A DNA stretch of 64,000 nt from Modicisalibacter luteus DSM 23508 (GTDB lineage Bacteria > Pseudomonadota > Gammaproteobacteria > Pseudomonadales > Halomonadaceae). Made by a program: the position numbers and the translations under genes. The stretch lies in assembly GCF_000378505.1 (NCBI RefSeq), contig NZ_KB899994.1, positions 1-64,000 on the forward strand, in the 5' to 3' direction. The notes under the pieces were generated by a model, which made no database searches, was not told the DNA's origin, and saw only the letters and a program-made list of their open reading frames with translations. Shown here piece after piece: positions 38,401 to 43,498 of the stretch (the first letter of the stretch is position 1; every line of letters begins with the position of its first letter).

Positions 38401-40052
38401 TCTCGGCGCTAGGCTCGCAAGGAGGCAGTGCGCGGTCGATTACCGCATCGTTCGCGCAGAACGACGGTACGTATGCCACGGCCTCCCCGGTATCGGTCAA
38501 CTACACCGGGGGCTGGAGTGCCTTCCAGCAGACAGACAGCGTGCAGGTCGAGCTCGAGGCCGGCGTTCAGGTCGTACGGCTAACCTTCAACGGCGGTTCG
38601 CAGGATCTAGCCTCGTTCGATCTCGTGCCGGTCGCCATCAATACTGCGCCGGTCGTCGATGCCGGCCTGGATGATCAGACGGCGACCGAGGACCAGGCCT
38701 TCTCATTCACCATTCCCGAGGATGCCTTTGCCGATGTCGATGGAGATGCACTGACCTATACCGCTAGTGGGCTCCCGTCCGGGTTATCGATGTCGGCGGT
38801 AGGCGTCATCACAGGCGTACCTACCGCTGCAGGCAGCTTCGACATTCTGGTAACCGCCTCCGATGGTGAGGCCAGTGCCGAGAGCAGCTTCACGCTGACC
38901 GTCGCCGGGGCACCCAATAACGACGCCCAGACGCCATTCAATGCAGCCGGTACGCCATGGGTGGTCGATGATGGCATCACCCTCGAGGCGACGGCTTTCG
39001 ACGTCGGCGGCGAAGGTATCTCCTACAGCGATAACGAGGCAGCACAGCTGGGGGACGACTACCGCGAAGGAGGAGTAGATATCACCGGCAACGGCACGGC
39101 TATTGGCTGGGTCGATGATGGCGAGTGGGTGGAGTACACCATCAGTGTCGAGCAAGCGGGAACCTATAGCTTGTCGTTGCTGACGTCGACGCCCAACAAC
39201 GGCCGCACCGTGACGGTGTCGGTGGAACAGGACGGAGCGTTTTACACCACCTCATCGCCGGTGGCGGTGCCAAACACCGGCTCGTGGACCAACTTTACGC
39301 CCACCGAGGCCGTTGAACTCGATCTGCAGGCCGGAGAGCAGGTGGTACGTCTGACCTTCAGTGGCGGCTCCATGGATGTTCAGTCTCTGACACTGACGCG
39401 CGAGGACAGCCAGACGCCGTTCAACGACACCGGCACGCCCTGGTTGGTCGACGCCGATGGGCTAGCGCTGGATGCTGTGTCATTCGACAGCGGCGAGGCG
39501 GGAGAGGCCTATTCGGACAGCGACAGTGTCCAGAGTGGCGTGACCTTCCGCGACGGTAGCGTGGATATTGCCGACGAGGGGGAGGCAATTGGCTGGATCG
39601 CGGATGGAGAGTGGGTGGAGTACACCATCAATGTCGAACAGGCGGGCACATACAACCTGTCGTTCGTGACGACCACGCCGCATAACGGACGCTCGATTAC
39701 CGCGTCGGCGGAGCAGGATGGCACGTTCTATGCGCAATCTGCTCCGCTGGCCGTACCGAACTCCGGCAGTTGGGACAACTACGTCTCGACTGGTGCCGTG
39801 GAGCTCGATCTGCAGGCCGGAGAGCAGGTGCTACGCCTGACCTTCAACGGTGGGTCGATGGATCTGCAGTCGCTGCTTATCGAGCCACAGGAAACGTCTA
39901 CGCAGCAGATGGCATCGCTTATGACGTTCGAGGGACTGATTGCCGAGGATGACGGTACGGCCGACAGCGCTGACGACGACATGCTGCCCATGAGTGATGA
40001 CGTTGGTGTCGAGGGGGTCATTCAAGAAGAACAGGGGGACAGCCTGCTGTAA
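26436..40052 (+). CDS. Giant modular exoprotein (4538 aa), probable type I secretion substrate
   Basis: Approximate module order: Ig-like N-terminus (1-115); CBM35-like modules at 125-265 and 273-443; cadherin-like (449-538); unknown beta domain (553-711); Ig/dystroglycan-like (716-910); CBM-like (911-1075); two cadherin-like (1078-1285); CBM35-like (1286-1440); Ig-like (1446-1545); two CBM35-like (1553-1875); malectin-like (1891-2085); Big_5-like (2111-2238); glucose/sorbosone dehydrogenase-like beta-propeller (2246-2736); Pro-Gly-Asp linker; CBM35-like and a divergent copy (2760-3190); two choice-of-anchor-D plus DUF4114-like units (3190-3861, each ending NYDYNDN); thrombospondin-type-3-like DADGDGVPNFLD (3871-3896); three CBM6-like units (3904-4481) with an Ig-like insert; acidic tail. 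No signal peptide, transmembrane segment or RTX nonapeptides; almost no cysteine. Ribosome-binding site CCAGGAG. The adjacent divergent exporter makes type I secretion likely. Role inferred: surface or matrix protein that binds glycans and Ca2+. Confidence 0.85.
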   Translation: MFSISLVNTQTGVLLGGIKEGTWLDTSAYDNVAFRVIPDADSGIDPTLVSRVRLTLTDVNGTALAQTDSEAPFTFYAPSTWVHGDASLLIEPLDSTGEVLAIGSEHIGFIVADGPAAVDAPMTPLRYQAEDAVLAGTTIATVGDPDPNAVDADAGAYVDYGEPSGESVSFTVDMPEAGTYELNLRYALSQNADGTDRNRPLRLEINDQLVDRMFDLPSTTDSADPTDFTMFGDRTILINLQAGSNTITLSSNGASGPNIDYLEVRQPAAGHVVIQGEDMLLSAEPDYTSTGSSTNRPITTENIVAIGDTFRVGAEGASYLDWAFGNAEAYAEFNYQAPAAGTYSMTVTYAGATDRPLDLVRVADSETTAIGTFGFAATAAPGYLPDDLGDLPSNVNVSDVPSGWEGWSTETLTFHLEAGNNLLRLGGRTNGPNIDKVEMLLVDADPVAPGDIVLDNASVLENAEGAAVGQLIIADSNDATHTFSVDDERFEIDSSGMLRLKEGTSLDFEAEQTVTVSVTATDANELSVTRSFSIAVGDVAETAAPAPEPTGPQAVIFTEDGISSYTTTQDNPVGLGYEIIDEGAALSLNDNLWKRVALPQAYAITENTRIELDLTVGESSPEIVAIGFDLNDNAFDGDQSLYQLAGTQGQGAIIDLRGSGSDNGDGTQHFVIDLGAHAGASIGSLVFISDDDTTAILGSATFSNVQLTEGSDDEVGNHAPRVVGSGIADLQLDEGALLEVDLPFVDDDGDSLAYTFTISQEGTTIDGFDGLAIQDGVLSGSLSGLEPGNYTVIITATDSQSASTEETFQLTINNVNEAPVADDIALEPYFGEQGSFFDGIELANFAQYFTDPDGDALTLSVEGLPAGLSVDDEGVISGTPNEAGSFEVVIRATDTEGLSSTLAVQFDIDGPDIGDVVSVEAEDFTGLGDADNYYATGNPDASGDEIIRLGNNASTQVTTQLADNGVVPGWYTVSVVAFDETDGQGTLSLQIGDTLLQARNTATNTLSDTVVLNDEYGTFLNTSARGNAGQAGNLKQIDFETVVYIDANTLATLTAQGESGELMRIDRLLFTHSEEPINEAPTIGGLEPALMIDENVNEVSTVTLADAENDPLTVTLEGADAALFTFDQASGALAFVVGPDAENPTDSNADGIYEITVSVNDGENVTSQDVVVSVADANEVLAIEQTAFSVMEGASVVGAVPLADEDGGTTGLVAPAFAITGGADASLFTIDPVSGQLAFVTAPDFEAAADADGDNVYEVDVMANDGELSGVQTLQVTVLDTNEAVFTPIVLQAEDGMLTVLDGGENNTVTTVRDSDNPEDNNALPNGLRPDFSGTGYVDFGDTAGDAVTFDFTVAEAGTYDLNIRYASNTGRPLDLNINGAHIAALPFASTDPDGSGEEEGFNHWLFETVTVTLEAGSNSLSLAIPDGATTGPNIDRIEITAAGSGPIGTDMSADIDGNLTLTSDDATLDPAQAASAGFMVTGLDSDIETVEISFDGGATRSQVTPAADGSFTVDMSGFSGAIVATVIVTDAVGNEASATSEMIIGEAPADIDPIVIQAEDATLVDINDTGVPTSGDYTRVVDANNPDAFGNYREGAEGDAYVDFGTNPGDEVSFNVDVEVAGTYTATIRFANGGSEARPLNLSVNGGAATAVVFPAAPDDGVTDPWNIWNELTVEVDLQAGANTVSFAIPSVAEGGVDNGPNIDQIVFDYVNEDVEEPPVVEPFLFEIEGEALTIDDTEPTPDTVVRDADNPETNQGAGADGLWDGFSGTGYLDMGGEAGDAAFFDVTVEESGIYTLTVRYANGDGNGADRPMDLQVGGVSQGQLTFPNTGAGDAGWQNWTEVTFDVQLEAGANTVRLENVGNAGPNIDKLTISRDGTEQPEEPPFVEPGERFMVKINFQPEGFATPDGYVADTGLAFGEQFVEVGGQTYQCGWVSEASIADGTENGTTPMAINDQTSVAVNDRTDEIAGLDPRQGTYAHFDQPAAGYERAGWEIELEDGYYEVTVSIGDTSGPYDSRNVLNAEGELFNDPFTPFRPGDFPADSNPANDTEGFRSDLVTRVVQVTDGRLTLDSIGLDNENTEIQYIEIQALPDLTPDDTREAPEDYAFFTDPRAIAGVGENEVEVDLDPADGSAPIGVDPTSDLFLGISVVDGRGGALLESLDNGSIRLFETVTGQEVTFNANTTGGFDSLTISPTGDLKEFTSYTLVIEGFQDRGENDDLSAPTREFQKFTTTFVTGEAPEVVAREVAFNDVIELNGADDNAFGFTSLELSPDGTKMYVSTMGGQIKRYDVDPQTGSLSNEQTLTLDYFQGDEAGPRGIIGLTFDPNDPNVLWVTDNYPIPLSGRDNGVPDFSGRISKITIDEGDAFTATAETYVTGLPRSNGDHVTNSLEFRANPDYDAVTNPDVPSHMLYLVQGSNSAMGEPDSAWGNRPERLLNATVLEIDPTRDAPAGGFNVATEPLPDDGFNRRYTDDDGTDFKADPIAMGDGKFLVFAENGTATVEDQNGNVIETFYDPFAEDAVVKIFATGVRNAYDLVWHSNGQLYVPTNGSAAGGSVPDNPDTPENELYTNVGKQDDYLFKVEEGGYYGHPNPLRDEYILNGGNPTSGSDPNQVGDYPAGTDPETTYDLEGAYSLGENRSPNGATEYTSDVFGGNLQGNVLFTEYSGGDDIRSITLDANGNIVGDDVLRDVSGNVITYIDPLDIIENPITGQLYLLTLNRNNGQSQLVRLDPAPGGVITDPGDPGDPGEPSDDLVSLLVIQAEDDTPSDGTSAVIAEGGGAEIQIRDADNPESTGGLPNGLRPGAYGNDGNTDNTDGVLGGYADFGATNADFLTFNFELSGAQAGDSVLRVRYANGGTADRPLEVFINNVSVGIFAFAPPTGVTGDDAWSEWLTLDIPADLVSGLNTVRFQATASTGPNIDQLEILQKPEDTTPGYAEYEAESADLDGAVVVTPSEDDRNASGDGFVDFAGSGDQSITWTIDVAESGTYEIAFRYALASSKADRPLDLSINGSAVEVVNFPGQSNEAENDWFFQTTTVTLQAGSNTITVTAPDANGPNIDLLRIADAPSDSFEPTYADIDGSGRIELESGVSARAVNDRTADFYFTVAAEGAYKLDLAANTDASNGGQLTLLLNGQPIDEMTFPGIGDAGEESSYVELMAGVSYHLRVVSEADGADDIDYLDISPAPGDPEADIAIQSGDAAYFSDRLHFNYLENNSASNPDRDYKESGTVVISNTGSNELSVIDVDIDGPFELADPDIFDGLTLAAGESIEVAVLFDRDAYTAPTTDAGDGVFEGVLRLVTNDADTPVAEVHLAGFWQARDEGGWEPNVNEVWEVFGFGNRIDGLTTVGGGENSVLNDYDLYRPVNDDEVLSRYWTIAEGYEAAKITQLAAFHGNGGATLGIHNPENKGQDITLSNHAGNNNQSLLPITSSGQFATATFTRDQIPNSWIGNDMFGIEVAGLSTDPSLNPSGGGDVPDDADGIERGYTVRMFQALDANGNVIPNTYLGIMDYTGINYDYNDNMFVIEGIAPASGGEISVTNLDGVPADDRLVMSRIENPANSSQEVHDEVTFTITNDGFSNLNISQLEIADPSLFEIVGDSNDLVVAPGGSLNVTVRFIGQDSNDGTLYESSLIIHSNDADEGQKVIQLAGIAQGQSENGQEPTVQEIVNAFGFSTNVAQGEMNQGGLVEANGDEILSPYFQRADGASPVKITQLAAYHTQGDIARLFIHDVDSRDIDEILAHDEQDGQTLLPRTLNGGDALTTTALDRDTPFGFFAEISGRQGYISWSDPDANLYEDTIDEIGTPGTNLNWDENDGHLIRVYVAKDADGNAIPNTYIVIQDYAGVNYDYNDNIFLVENVQTYDPSGAEDADENGRVDIYDDADGDGVPNFLDGDMPEEPEAQSAYNASETPWVIDSDGLTLQAADYDQGGQGVAYNDSSEAQLGSGYRGEGVDIVGNGTAIGWVENGEWVEYTINVSQAGTYELSFLSALGSQGGSARSITASFAQNDGTYATASPVSVNYTGGWSAFQQTDSVQVELEAGVQVVRLTFNGGSQDLASFDLVPVAINTAPVVDAGLDDQTATEDQAFSFTIPEDAFADVDGDALTYTASGLPSGLSMSAVGVITGVPTAAGSFDILVTASDGEASAESSFTLTVAGAPNNDAQTPFNAAGTPWVVDDGITLEATAFDVGGEGISYSDNEAAQLGDDYREGGVDITGNGTAIGWVDDGEWVEYTISVEQAGTYSLSLLTSTPNNGRTVTVSVEQDGAFYTTSSPVAVPNTGSWTNFTPTEAVELDLQAGEQVVRLTFSGGSMDVQSLTLTREDSQTPFNDTGTPWLVDADGLALDAVSFDSGEAGEAYSDSDSVQSGVTFRDGSVDIADEGEAIGWIADGEWVEYTINVEQAGTYNLSFVTTTPHNGRSITASAEQDGTFYAQSAPLAVPNSGSWDNYVSTGAVELDLQAGEQVLRLTFNGGSMDLQSLLIEPQETSTQQMASLMTFEGLIAEDDGTADSADDDMLPMSDDVGVEGVIQEEQGDSLL
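39318..39344 (+). repeat. Direct repeat copy 1 inside the giant gene
   Basis: This 27-nt stretch, beginning CTCGATCTGCAGG, is identical to 39804-39830. The copies lie in the second and third CBM6-like units and mark a recent or homogenised duplication. Confidence 0.85.
39804..39830 (+). repeat. Direct repeat copy 2 inside the giant gene
   Basis: Identical to 39318-39344, at a spacing of 486 nt, equal to one CBM6-like unit (162 codons). The flanking bases are also highly similar but have scattered differences. Confidence 0.85.
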
Positions 40053-40058
40053 ACCGTG

Positions 40059-40096
40059 ACGTGGGCGGGGGCGGCAGTGCCCGCCCCCGCCCACGT
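40059..40096 (+). terminator. 16-bp GC hairpin after the giant gene
   Basis: A perfect 16-bp stem (40059-40074 with 40081-40096, core GGGCGGGGGCGG) and a 6-nt loop lie 7 nt after the stop codon of the giant gene and 54 nt before eboD. There are only two T after it, so it may terminate partially or protect the 3' end and set a step in expression between the giant gene and eboD. Confidence 0.65.
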
Positions 40097-40150
40097 TGGC
40101 ATGCCGCAACATGCTAGCCAATAACCATAACGAACGTGGGGCTCCTGAAC

Positions 40151-41425
40151 ATGGATAATGAGATTTTTGCAGGGACTCGAGGCGCTCCGGCTGCCACAAC
40201 AGGCAACGCCTCGTCGCGAAACGATAATGACGTAACCGGTACCAATGCCACAGTGGTCAAGTGGCAGCGCTTTTCCGTGCCCTATGCCTATCCGGTGGCG
40301 TTCACCCGCGATCTTTTTGCCGCCGACAATCCCCTGCTGCTAGAGATGTTGGCGATGCGCGAGCGGGACAAACGGCATCGCTGTCTGGTGTATCTCGACG
40401 AGGGCGTCGTGTCGGCACAATCCGATCTGCCGACTCGCATGCGGGCCTATTTCGAGGCGCACTCGCAGCATGTCGAGCTGATCGACTGGGTCGTCGTACC
40501 GGGCGGCGAGAACATCAAGTTGCATCCGGGGCATGTCATGGCAATGCTCAAGTCGATCCATCGGCTGGGGGTCGATCGCCATGCCTATGTCATTGCCATC
40601 GGCGGCGGGGCGGTGCTGGACGCCGTCGGCTTCGCGGCAGCGACGGCGCATCGTGGGGTCAGACATATTCGCATCCCCACCACGGTGCTTTCCCAGAACG
40701 ATAGCGGGGTCGGCGTCAAGAACGCGATCAACACTCACGGGGTCAAGAACTTTACCGGCACGTTCGCGCCCCCCTGGGCGGTACTCAACGATTTCAACTT
40801 CTTGAAAACCCTGCCTCGACGCGAGCGTGTCGCCGGTATTGCCGAGGCCATCAAGGTTGCCCTGATTCGCGACGGTGACTTCTATCGCTGGATGGAAGCC
40901 AATGCCCAAGCGTTGGCCCGGTTCGATCAGTCGGTGGAGGAGTTCATGGTGCGCCGCAGCGCCGAGCTGCATATGCACCAGATCGCTTACGGCGGCGACC
41001 CATTCGAGCTGGGATCGGCGCGTCCGCTCGATTTTGGCCACTGGTCGGCGCACAAGCTCGAGGCGCTGACAGATCACGAGGTGCACCACGGTGAAGCGGT
41101 AGCCATCGGCATCGCGCTCGATGCGCGCTACTCGGCCCTGACGGGTTTGCTGTCCGAGCAAGAAGCTCAGCGTATCATCGGCTTGCTCGAAACACTGGGT
41201 CTCCCTACATTTCATCCGCAGCTGCTCACCCCCGATTCCGATGGTGAGTTGGCCATCCTCGCTGGATTGCGTGAATTCCGTGAGCATCTGGGCGGTGAGC
41301 TGACCGTTACGCTGCTCTCCGGCATCGGCCAGGGTATCGAGGTTCACGCCATCGATACGGCACTCATGGCGCAGGCGATCGCCTGGCTCGGCGAACGGGA
41401 GGAATGCCATGCGCTTGCCCAATGA
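40151..41425 (+). CDS. eboD: EboD: 3-dehydroquinate synthase-like protein
   Basis: 424 residues. It is a sugar-phosphate cyclase-type protein of the dehydroquinate synthase superfamily. Family features are the NAD-binding IGGGAVLDAVGFAAATAHRG, IPTTVLSQNDSGVGVKNAIN, KNFTGTFAPPWAVLND and the metal ligands in GIAEAIKVALIRD, LDFGHWSAHKLEAL and HHGEAVAIGI. It is not the housekeeping AroB, since AroB lacks the long N-terminus and its neighbours are different. Its product in ebo clusters is unknown; a cyclitol is an inference. Start ATG 40151, with an in-frame GTG at 40136. It overlaps eboE by 17 nt, so the two are coupled. Confidence 0.88.
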   Translation: MDNEIFAGTRGAPAATTGNASSRNDNDVTGTNATVVKWQRFSVPYAYPVAFTRDLFAADNPLLLEMLAMRERDKRHRCLVYLDEGVVSAQSDLPTRMRAYFEAHSQHVELIDWVVVPGGENIKLHPGHVMAMLKSIHRLGVDRHAYVIAIGGGAVLDAVGFAAATAHRGVRHIRIPTTVLSQNDSGVGVKNAINTHGVKNFTGTFAPPWAVLNDFNFLKTLPRRERVAGIAEAIKVALIRDGDFYRWMEANAQALARFDQSVEEFMVRRSAELHMHQIAYGGDPFELGSARPLDFGHWSAHKLEALTDHEVHHGEAVAIGIALDARYSALTGLLSEQEAQRIIGLLETLGLPTFHPQLLTPDSDGELAILAGLREFREHLGGELTVTLLSGIGQGIEVHAIDTALMAQAIAWLGEREECHALAQ

Positions 41426-42593
41426 CCTAGGCGATCTGACCTATTGCCTCAATATTCATCCGGCCGAAACCTGGCCAGAGGTCCGCGAGGCATTGCTGGG
41501 GCCTGTAAGAGAGGTCCGGCAAGCGGTGGCACCCGATGAGCCCTTTGCGGTCGGGCTGCGCTTGTCCGCCCAGGCCATGCATACGCTCGAAGATTGGCGT
41601 GTGCGTGCCGAGCTGAAGGATATTCTGGCCTCGGAGGGCTATCGTGTCGTTACCGTCAATGGGTTTCCCTATGGCACGTTCCATGGGGTGCGCGTCAAGG
41701 AAGATGTCTACCAGCCGGACTGGCGATATGCGGCGCGCCTGGAGTACACCTGTGCGTTAGCCGAGCTGATGGCGGAACTCGGCGCTGCCGGTGATCGCAT
41801 CAGCCTGAGCACAGTGCCAGGCACCTTCAAGCCGTTGGGGCCCGGCAACGAGTCGCTGATGGCTGATAACCTGTTGAAGGCGGCCGCGCACTGTGCCGAG
41901 CTCGAACGCCGCACAGGCGTCTGCGTGGCCATCGCGATAGAGCCGGAGCCTTACTGCTTCCTGGCGACCATCGACGAATCGATCGCCTACTTCCGCCATT
42001 ATCTGCTTTCCGAAGGGGCCTTGCGTCGATTTGCCGAGCTGGCGGGAGTGAGCGCGAATCACGCGGCCGTCGTCCTATCCCGGCATCTCGGCCTGTGTTA
42101 TGACGTTTGTCATGCAGCGGTCGAATTCGAAGACCCCTGCGCCAGCATCGAGAGGCTGCGCGAAGCCGGTATTCCTATTCACAAGCTGCAGCTCAGTGCG
42201 GCTTTACGTGTTGCCGAGGTCGATGCCCAGGCGCGTCACGCACTTGAGGCGTTTGCTGAACCCACCTATCTACATCAGGTCGTGGCATCGGGAAAGCAGG
42301 GTATCACCCGCTATGCAGATCTCCCGGAAGCCTTGGCGCGCGGCCGCCATGCCGATAACGAAGAATGGCGAATCCACTACCATGTGCCCATTTTCGCCGA
42401 GTCGTTAGGGGCATTCGGCACGACCCAGCCCTTTCTGTCCGAGATTCTCGAACTACACCGCCAGTCGCCGATCTGCTCGCATCTAGAAATTGAAACCTAC
42501 ACCTGGCATGTCCTGCCCCAGGCGCTGAAGCACGAAAGGATTGAGGAGGCGATCGCATGCGAACTGCGCTGGGTGGCAGAAAGGTTGGCTTGA
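41409..42593 (+). CDS. eboE: EboE: TIM-barrel sugar isomerase/epimerase-like metabolite traffic protein
   Basis: 394 residues with a xylose isomerase-like TIM barrel. Candidate metal-binding segments are AIEPEPYCFLATID, CYDVCHAAVEFED, HKLQLSAALRV and HVPIFAESLGAFGTT, and the protein ends with EIETYTWHVLPQ, the shape of EboE proteins in ebo clusters. The substrate is unknown. A GGGAGGA ribosome-binding site precedes the ATG. The 5' end overlaps eboD by 17 nt and the 3' end overlaps eboC by 37 nt, so the three genes D-E-C form one tightly coupled unit. Confidence 0.87.
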   Translation: MRLPNDLGDLTYCLNIHPAETWPEVREALLGPVREVRQAVAPDEPFAVGLRLSAQAMHTLEDWRVRAELKDILASEGYRVVTVNGFPYGTFHGVRVKEDVYQPDWRYAARLEYTCALAELMAELGAAGDRISLSTVPGTFKPLGPGNESLMADNLLKAAAHCAELERRTGVCVAIAIEPEPYCFLATIDESIAYFRHYLLSEGALRRFAELAGVSANHAAVVLSRHLGLCYDVCHAAVEFEDPCASIERLREAGIPIHKLQLSAALRVAEVDAQARHALEAFAEPTYLHQVVASGKQGITRYADLPEALARGRHADNEEWRIHYHVPIFAESLGAFGTTQPFLSEILELHRQSPICSHLEIETYTWHVLPQALKHERIEEAIACELRWVAERLA

Positions 42594-43432
42594 ACTGGCG
42601 ACCTTGGTTACGACTGGGGCGGATTTCCAATCTGCCGACGGTATGGACGAATGGGCTGGCGGGCTGGCTACTATCGATGGGGATGGCACCCACATCGGGA
42701 CTGTGGCTTGTTCTGGTGGCCCTGTCGCTGTTCTATGTCGGTGGCATGTACCTCAACGATGCTTTCGATGCAGCGATCGATTCGCGGGAGCGTGCCGAGC
42801 GTCCGATCCCGATGGGTGAGGTCACTCGCTCCACGGTGGCCGCCAGTGGAGCGGTCATGCTCGGGTGTGGCGGGCTACTGCTGTTTACGTTGGGAGCGGC
42901 CGCCGGACTCTCGGGCTTGGCGCTGATTGTGGCCATTGTGGTGTACAACTGGTACCACAAACGCACGTCCCTGGGGCCCGTCATCATGGGCGGATGCCGT
43001 CTGCTTGCCTACGTGACGGCAGCCCTCGCGGCAGGGGGGATTACCAGTTGGACACTGATCGGTGCCCTGGGCCTGTTCTGCCATGTCGTGGGCCTGACCT
43101 ACGCGGCCCGCCAGGAAGCCTATGACCGCGTTGGGACAGCGTGGCCTCTGGCGGTTCTGGCGGTTCCCGGTGTGATTCTCGCCACGCGCGTCATGGATTG
43201 GACCACCGCCGTATTGCTGGTTCTTTACCTGCTATGGATGGCCTGGTCACTGCGCCTGCTGTTTCGCCGCCAGCCCGGTGACGTATCGCGGGCTGTGGTT
43301 GGCCTGATCGCTGGGATTTCCCTCTTCGATGCTGGCCTTATCGGTTCGCTGGGCGCAGATGGATTGGCCTGGCTGGCCGTCGCCGCATTCGGGCTCACTC
43401 TGGGAATGCAGCGTCTGGTATCGGGAACGTAA
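42557..43432 (+). CDS. eboC: EboC: UbiA-family prenyltransferase
   Basis: 291 residues, about eight to nine membrane helices. The first Asp-rich motif of UbiA enzymes, NDxxDxxxD, is visible as NDAFDAAID near residue 60, followed by RPIPMGEVTRS; a second acidic region, YAARQEAYD, lies near residue 185. UbiA enzymes attach a prenyl chain to an aromatic or sugar acceptor at the membrane. The acceptor in ebo clusters is not known. The ATG has a GAGGAGG ribosome-binding site and overlaps eboE. It is the last gene of the D-E-C unit and is followed by a 14-bp hairpin. Confidence 0.88.
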   Translation: MRTALGGRKVGLNWRPWLRLGRISNLPTVWTNGLAGWLLSMGMAPTSGLWLVLVALSLFYVGGMYLNDAFDAAIDSRERAERPIPMGEVTRSTVAASGAVMLGCGGLLLFTLGAAAGLSGLALIVAIVVYNWYHKRTSLGPVIMGGCRLLAYVTAALAAGGITSWTLIGALGLFCHVVGLTYAARQEAYDRVGTAWPLAVLAVPGVILATRVMDWTTAVLLVLYLLWMAWSLRLLFRRQPGDVSRAVVGLIAGISLFDAGLIGSLGADGLAWLAVAAFGLTLGMQRLVSGT

Positions 43433-43453
43433 GGATCGAAAACTTGCAGGTTT

Positions 43454-43498
43454 CACGCCCTGGCGCCGCCCAGTGAATCGAGCTGGCGCCAGGGCGTG
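43454..43498. terminator. Bidirectional hairpin between eboC and eboF
   Basis: A perfect 14-bp stem (CACGCCCTGGCGCC at 43454-43467 with 43485-43498) with a 17-nt loop lies between the convergent stop codons of eboC and eboF. No T tract is present on either side. It is a likely transcript end for both. Confidence 0.65.

Noticed and set aside
26436-40052. RTX nonapeptide repeats or a Gram-positive-type anchor in the giant protein
   Set aside because: I looked for GGxGxD repeats, LPxTG and a C-terminal membrane helix and saw none.
40340-41422. A 360-codon minus-strand frame opposite eboD
   Set aside because: eboD has all sugar-phosphate cyclase motifs; the reverse frame is a shadow.
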